A stretch of DNA of 53,822 nucleotides from Bacteroidales bacterium (GTDB lineage Bacteria; Bacteroidota; Bacteroidia; Bacteroidales; UBA3824). The stretch is from contig JAFXZT010000169.1 in assembly GCA_017541145.1 (NCBI GenBank), forward strand, positions 1-53,822, given 5' to 3'. Each line of letters opens with the position of its first letter. The first letter of the stretch is position 1. This document shows positions 50,601-53,822 of the stretch, one piece after another. A model generated the notes under the pieces. That model was not told where the DNA came from. It made no database searches and saw only the letters and a list, made by a program, of their open reading frames with translations. The position numbers were made by a program, and so were the translations under genes.

Positions 50601-50773
50601 AAGCAACAAAACTTATTCGTGAAAGTGGAGTTACGATTCCGATAGTGGCAGTTACGGCTTATGCGTATGAAACAGATCGTGAGGCTGCTATTGCAGCCGG
50701 TTGTAATGATTTTATAACCAAGCCGGTGAATATCGATAAATTGAAATTAGTAATAAACCGTTATGGATTTTGA
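47666..50773 (+). CDS. Hybrid sensor histidine kinase/response regulator
   Basis: A 1035-residue hybrid kinase. One N-terminal membrane helix (about 10-32) has no periplasmic domain to speak of. Several PAS-like regions follow (for example LMELSDAVIVCDKTGVISFIN and LLKSIINSIPCMFTIKDPDD). HisKA has His687 in NMSHEIRTPLNAICGFS. HATPase has NFLSNALKFT, DTGTGIS and GSGLGLALTKSIV. The C-terminal receiver starts MLVAEDDDGN and has the phospho-acceptor Asp969 in FMDIKMP and the lysine in ITKPVN. No DNA-binding output domain is fused or adjacent. It is divergent from the pseudoreceiver kinase, with 120 bases between. Confidence 0.93.
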   Translation: MEREYFNSFTIYLIFAGGIVLFCLLLLWLWAKKNKNNIFASSAEKKSLSESQILMELSDAVIVCDKTGVISFINSLAMRIFGDTIAKGDNFYNNTYFKIPAFENINKKSGDILFSDIDFSLVKNQYFSNIHSFRCKVSVNLESIVVVITDISDSLLINDNYSLLNDITPGIIDFVSSSVSIYSGEGRRMYVNMAFRKAFGITDMGYLSVAEHTAWNSLVYSENFRKKVQLQDEGEVYLKVDFRKPEVRDWYHSSNNNVLFLHVKFKKFYKDKGSKPIIAFVADDVSEKEQYNQRESESYELIKRIRDLKILVFFRYFVSEKTVQVYNEAGLLEIIPSNEFFKKFVPQDVAMLKDAIQKLVTGKCYSISMVLRSLDSQIDGGNKYWNTHMTSVIEDGKIIKIEGLCNSITYKTLYYREKEKHSANKSVIQNNLVNLSTPFIYTVSDGLLFMPERNRRMFLSDYLKHIDPVDLKNNAEIINSIKAGKNISASITYRYKTLCRWHTMQFSISPSTKDKFGNVLVYNGVVLTSPRWNQLVTSEESDKLLKSIINSIPCMFTIKDPDDDFRYLIANNVFCNVLDIDHDLLIMHNDYDIFGHNKITEGCYKKDYETLETGAVSYDVDFERNGTKISLHINKVLYTDTKGKRYLISSALNLTKLNSIIEQLKDAKNNAERSDRLKSAFLANMSHEIRTPLNAICGFSSLIGSTLNPEKQEAYSKLIVTNSDHLLKIIGDILDLSKIEAGYVNFMYEDFDISKLFNDICKRYNKRKNPGVELIYEQPYPYCVVNSDIRRIKQIVTNFLSNALKFTTKGYVKIGYKYQDNGIYIYVEDTGTGISEDNYSKIFCRFEKLDPYVQGSGLGLALTKSIVECAGGYVDFKSQLGKGSKFWAWIPCPVTVSCNEPIEFETKETLTPRPIRRNLTKMLVAEDDDGNFALMYAVLRDNYRVERAVDGEDVVKKAISNQYGIIFMDIKMPKLDGLEATKLIRESGVTIPIVAVTAYAYETDREAAIAAGCNDFITKPVNIDKLKLVINRYGF

Positions 50774-50925
50774 TAACCGATATAGCGAATTTATTCACAA
50801 AATATACAATGTTAATTAAATATTAATCACTATTGTTGGTTGATACAATCATTTATTTGGTGAGTAAATAACATATTATGATCTATATTGCAATTGTGAT
50901 GTTGAAGATGTATGAAGTAGAAAAC

Positions 50926-50940
50926 TCACAAAATTTGTGA
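50926..50940. promoter_or_regulatory. 15-bp palindrome upstream of the malic enzyme gene
   Basis: TCACAAAATTTGTGA is a perfect palindrome about a central A/T, 56 bases before the -7 box of maeB. A related CACAAAATAT occurs near 50793. It looks like an operator for a dimeric regulator, whose identity is unknown. Confidence 0.4.
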
Positions 50941-50995
50941 ATATTTTTTACATAAAAATTACATGAAAAATTTTATCATGTATTCTAAAAATTGA

Positions 50996-51003
50996 TATTT
51001 TTG
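50996..51003 (+). promoter_or_regulatory. -7 promoter box of maeB
   Basis: TATTTTTG fits TAnnTTTG, 60 bases before ATG 51064. No TTTG is found 19-21 bases upstream, which may point to an activator-dependent promoter. Confidence 0.5.
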
Positions 51004-51063
51004 GAAAAATTTTTATTTGAGACACATTTTCAATATCAGAACTATACAAAAAAATCTTATAAA

Positions 51064-53349
51064 ATGGCAAAAATTACCAAAGAAGCTGCTCTGAAATATC
51101 ACTCAGAGGGAAGACCTGGAAAAATTCAAGTTGTTCCAACAAAACCTTATCGTACGCAGACGGACCTTTCTCTTGCTTATTCTCCTGGTGTTGCAGAACC
51201 TTGTCTTGAGATTCAAAACAATCCCGACGACGCTTACAAGTATACCGACAAAGGTAACCTTGTAGCCGTAATCTCCAATGGTACAGCCGTTTTGGGCTTG
51301 GGTGACATCGGTGCTGTTAGTGGAAAACCGGTAATGGAAGGTAAAGGATTGCTTTTCAAGATTTATGGCGGTATCGATGTATTTGATATCGAAATCAACG
51401 AAAAAGATCCTGAAAAATTTATTACGGCGGTAAAAGCAATTGCGCCTACATTCGGCGGTATCAACCTTGAAGATATCAAAGCTCCTGAATGTTTTGAAAT
51501 CGAATCACGTTTGAAAGCCGAACTTGACATCCCTGTTATGCACGATGATCAGCACGGTACAGCTATTATTTCTTCAGCCGGACTTCTCAATGCTTTGGAA
51601 GTTGCCGGTAAAAAAATCGAAGACGTAAAAATCGTTGTTAACGGCGCCGGTGCTGCTGCTATTTCTTGTACAAAACTTTACGTAGCTTTGGGTGCTAAGC
51701 GCGAAAATATCGTGATGTTGGATTCAAAAGGTGTAATAACCGACGATCGTCCAAATCTTACAGAACAGAAGAAATATTTTGCAACTTCAAGACGCGATGT
51801 TCATACTTTGGAAGAAGCTATGAAAGGCGCAGACGTATTTTTGGGACTTTCAAAAGGTAACGTTTTAACACAAGATATGGTTCGCTCTATGGCAAAAACT
51901 CCTATCGTTTTTGCACTTGCAAACCCTGTTCCTGAAATTACATACGAAGATGCAATGGCGTCAAGACCAGATGTATTGATGTCAACAGGTCGTAGCGATT
52001 ATCCAAATCAGATTAACAACGTTATCGGATTCCCTTACATCTTCCGTGGAGCTCTCGACGTAGCAGCTACAGCTATCAACGAGGAAATGAAACTCGCAGC
52101 CGTAAAAGCTATTGCCGAACTTGCTAAACAGCCTGTTCCTGACGTTGTTAACAAAGTATATGAAGTCAACAACTTTACATTTGGACCTTCTTACTTTATC
52201 CCAAAACCTGTAGATCCGCGTTTGATTACAGAAGTTTCTACAGCAGTAGCCAAAGCCGCAATCGAATCGGGAGTAGCCCGTAAGAAAATAGAGGATTGGG
52301 ATGCTTACAAATTGCATTTGAAACAGTTGATGGGTTATGAATCAAAACTTTCAGCACAGCTCAACAACATCGCCCGTCAAGATCCGAAGAGAGTGGTATT
52401 TGCAGAAGGTATCCACCCGAATATGTTGAAAGCCGCAGTTGAAGCCAAAAACGAAGGTATTTGTCATCCAATTTTGTTGGGAAATACCGAAAAAATTACT
52501 GCAATTGCCAAAGAAAACGAACTCAACCTTGACGGTATCGAAATCATCAATCTTCGTGCAGACGGCGAAGCTGCAAGACGTGAAAAATATGCAAAAATCC
52601 TTACAGAAAAACGTCAACGCGAGGGCATGACATTCCAAGAAGCCAACGACAAGATGTTCGATCGTAATTATTTTGGTATGATGATGGTAGAAACCGGCGA
52701 TGCTGATGCCTTTATTACAGGTGTTTATACACGTTATCGTGATACAATTCAGATTGCAAAAGACGTAATTGGAATCAAGAAAGGTTACAACCATTTTGGA
52801 ACAATGCACATCATGAATTCCGAAAAAGGTACATTCTTCTTGGCAGATACGCTTATCAATCGTCATCCTGATGTAGATTCACTTGTTGACATCACCAAAT
52901 TGGCAGCTGATACAGTAAAATTTTTCAACAACGAACCTGTTATCGCGATGTTGGCATATTCTAACTTTGGAGCTGACGAAGTTGGTACACCGGCTACAGT
53001 TCACAAAGCTACTGAGATTATTCATCAGCAGTGTCCGGATTTGTTAGTTGACGGAGAAATGCAAGTAAACTTTGCTATCGATGACGAATTGCGAGACAAA
53101 ACATTCCCGTTTAACCGTCTCAAAGGCAAAACTGTTAACACCTTGATATTCCCGAATTTAGGAAGTGCAAATGCAAGTTACAAACTGATGGCAGCCATGA
53201 ACAACAATATCGAACTTATAGGACCTATCCAAATGGGTCTTAACAAACCAATTCACTTTATTGATTTTGAAAGTTCAGTAAATGATATTGTTAACATCGT
53301 TGCTGTGGCTGTAATTGATGCAATTACCGACAAGAAGAGAGCAAAATAA
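51064..53349 (+). CDS. maeB: NADP-dependent malic enzyme with phosphotransacetylase-like domain (MaeB)
   Basis: MaeB decarboxylates malate to pyruvate with NADP reduction. The protein has 761 residues from ATG 51064; the TTG reading from 50992 overlaps the promoter. The N-terminal malic enzyme half has Tyr39 in [11 protein letters not shown], the metal-binding [10 protein letters not shown] and the dinucleotide fold [12 protein letters not shown]. The C-terminal half from about 440 resembles phosphotransacetylase ([16 protein letters not shown], ending [11 protein letters not shown]). In other bacteria this half is thought to be regulatory, sensing acetyl-CoA. It is monocistronic with its own terminator. 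Confidence 0.96.
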   Translation: MAKITKEAALKYHSEGRPGKIQVVPTKPYRTQTDLSLAYSPGVAEPCLEIQNNPDDAYKYTDKGNLVAVISNGTAVLGLGDIGAVSGKPVMEGKGLLFKIYGGIDVFDIEINEKDPEKFITAVKAIAPTFGGINLEDIKAPECFEIESRLKAELDIPVMHDDQHGTAIISSAGLLNALEVAGKKIEDVKIVVNGAGAAAISCTKLYVALGAKRENIVMLDSKGVITDDRPNLTEQKKYFATSRRDVHTLEEAMKGADVFLGLSKGNVLTQDMVRSMAKTPIVFALANPVPEITYEDAMASRPDVLMSTGRSDYPNQINNVIGFPYIFRGALDVAATAINEEMKLAAVKAIAELAKQPVPDVVNKVYEVNNFTFGPSYFIPKPVDPRLITEVSTAVAKAAIESGVARKKIEDWDAYKLHLKQLMGYESKLSAQLNNIARQDPKRVVFAEGIHPNMLKAAVEAKNEGICHPILLGNTEKITAIAKENELNLDGIEIINLRADGEAARREKYAKILTEKRQREGMTFQEANDKMFDRNYFGMMMVETGDADAFITGVYTRYRDTIQIAKDVIGIKKGYNHFGTMHIMNSEKGTFFLADTLINRHPDVDSLVDITKLAADTVKFFNNEPVIAMLAYSNFGADEVGTPATVHKATEIIHQQCPDLLVDGEMQVNFAIDDELRDKTFPFNRLKGKTVNTLIFPNLGSANASYKLMAAMNNNIELIGPIQMGLNKPIHFIDFESSVNDIVNIVAVAVIDAITDKKRAK

Positions 53350-53384
53350 TTCATTTTTTGGACTTTTTTGATATTAATTTAAAG

Positions 53385-53417
53385 AGACTGTCATTTATTT
53401 GTGGCAGTCTTTTTTTT
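53385..53417 (+). terminator. Terminator of maeB
   Basis: AGACTGTCA (53385-53393) pairs with TGGCAGTCT (53402-53410), one G-U pair, followed by a T run. Confidence 0.92.
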
Positions 53418-53592
53418 GATTGTATTTGTATTGATTTGGGTAATCGTCATGGTTTTAATTAACTTGCCGTTCTGATTTCAGAGTCTAATTTTGTAAAAAA
53501 ATCACAAATATAGCACATATTGCGGTGCACTTTACACCAAAGATATGAAACGTCTTATTGAGATTCCGAGAGGTAAGGCTGAAAAATTAAAA

Positions 53593-53759
53593 AGCAAATG
53601 TGGCGTTGTCCCGAAAACTCGTACCGCGCCGACGGAGCAAGAGGTCAGTACATTATTGTTTGTCCTGACAAAAACGCTGTGATAGCCGTTACCGCCGATT
53701 CGCCCGACCTTCAAGCCGAATTATCAAATATTTACAAATATCTGTTCCCGGTATTGTAA
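53593..53759 (+). pseudogene. C-terminal remnant of a serine beta-lactamase-like hydrolase
   Basis: The frame through 53599 reads KQMWRCPENSYRADGARGQY, then an open run to LFPVL and a stop at 53757-53759. This is the recognisable end of the beta-lactamase-related serine hydrolase family (typically GYQMW, then ADGxxGQYI). The rest of the gene, with the SxxK and YxN motifs, is absent. Upstream in another frame lies CGALYTKDMKRLIEIPRGKAEK, which may be a frameshifted further piece. The remnant starts about 180 bases after the maeB terminator. Confidence 0.65.
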
Positions 53760-53777
53760 CAAAGGCGATATATCTAT

Positions 53778-53820
53778 AACCCCATACATCACAGCGCGTT
53801 AGTGCATGATGTGCGGGGTT
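53778..53820 (+). terminator. Hairpin after the hydrolase remnant
   Basis: AACCCC (53778-53783) pairs with GGGGTT (53815-53820), and CATCA (53787-53791) with TGATG (53807-53811). The window ends directly after, so a T tail cannot be seen. It is probably the old terminator of the remnant gene. Confidence 0.55.
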
Positions 53821-53822
53821 AA

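Overview
The window is a stretch of chromosome from a low-GC member of the Bacteroidota, most likely Bacteroidales. Four things point there. Nearly every leader region carries the Bacteroidetes sigma-ABfr type promoter (TTTG, about 20 bases, TAnnTTTG). Shine-Dalgarno sequences are almost absent. Several families are typical of the phylum: DUF3467 behind rpoC, DUF5606, an UpxY-type NusG paralogue, a GlmU-like sugar nucleotidyltransferase, and DUF4369/TlpA-type lipoproteins. The gene order tuf, tRNA-Trp, secE, nusG, rplKAJL, rpoBC is the usual Bacteroidetes one. No rRNA, IS transposase, prophage or CRISPR array was seen.

Region 1 (1-13.9 kb) holds tRNA-Gly, tRNA-Thr, tuf, tRNA-Trp, secE, nusG, rplK, rplA, rplJ, rplL, rpoB, rpoC and a DUF3467 gene, then rpmE2 from its own promoter. 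Terminator-like hairpins lie between rplL and rpoB and between rpoB and rpoC. A long interrupted stem lies in front of rplK. Region 2 (14-20.2 kb) is accessory: a secreted esterase-like hydrolase, a TlpA-like lipoprotein, an orphan lipoprotein with a C10-peptidase-like fragment, a coiled-coil protein, a 42-bp tandem array with internal polarity reversal, a 20-codon lipopeptide ORF and an outer-membrane barrel. Region 3 (20.4-28.1 kb) has a GlmU-like enzyme, lon, an orphan UpxY-like gene, an intergenic region with a promoter and two terminators (candidate small RNA), and uvrA.

Region 4 (28.2-34.4 kb) is a compact argR-carA-argH-carB operon. It links arginine-responsive control to carbamoyl phosphate and the last step of arginine synthesis. 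Region 5 (34.5-35.8 kb) holds a large nested inverted-repeat element that forms the 5' leader of a small outer-membrane-type protein gene, followed by a 33-bp repeat. Region 6 (35.8-43.9 kb, minus strand) is rimP-nusA-infB with a terminator-like hairpin in its leader, a long-chain acyl-CoA synthetase and a DUF5606 gene. Region 7 (44-53.8 kb) has an OmpH/Skp-like lipoprotein, a family 2 glycosyltransferase, two divergent sensor kinases (one with a degenerate receiver, one full hybrid), a MaeB-type malic enzyme, and a C-terminal remnant of a serine beta-lactamase-like gene at the right edge.

The housekeeping genes look intact and ordinary. The most interesting material is non-coding or decayed: the nested-stem leader at 34.6-34.8 kb, the 42-bp array at 18.7-19.2 kb, the candidate small RNA at 24.8 kb, and hairpins placed inside transcription and translation operons. 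All functional calls rest on reading the sequence and recalling families; no database search was run.
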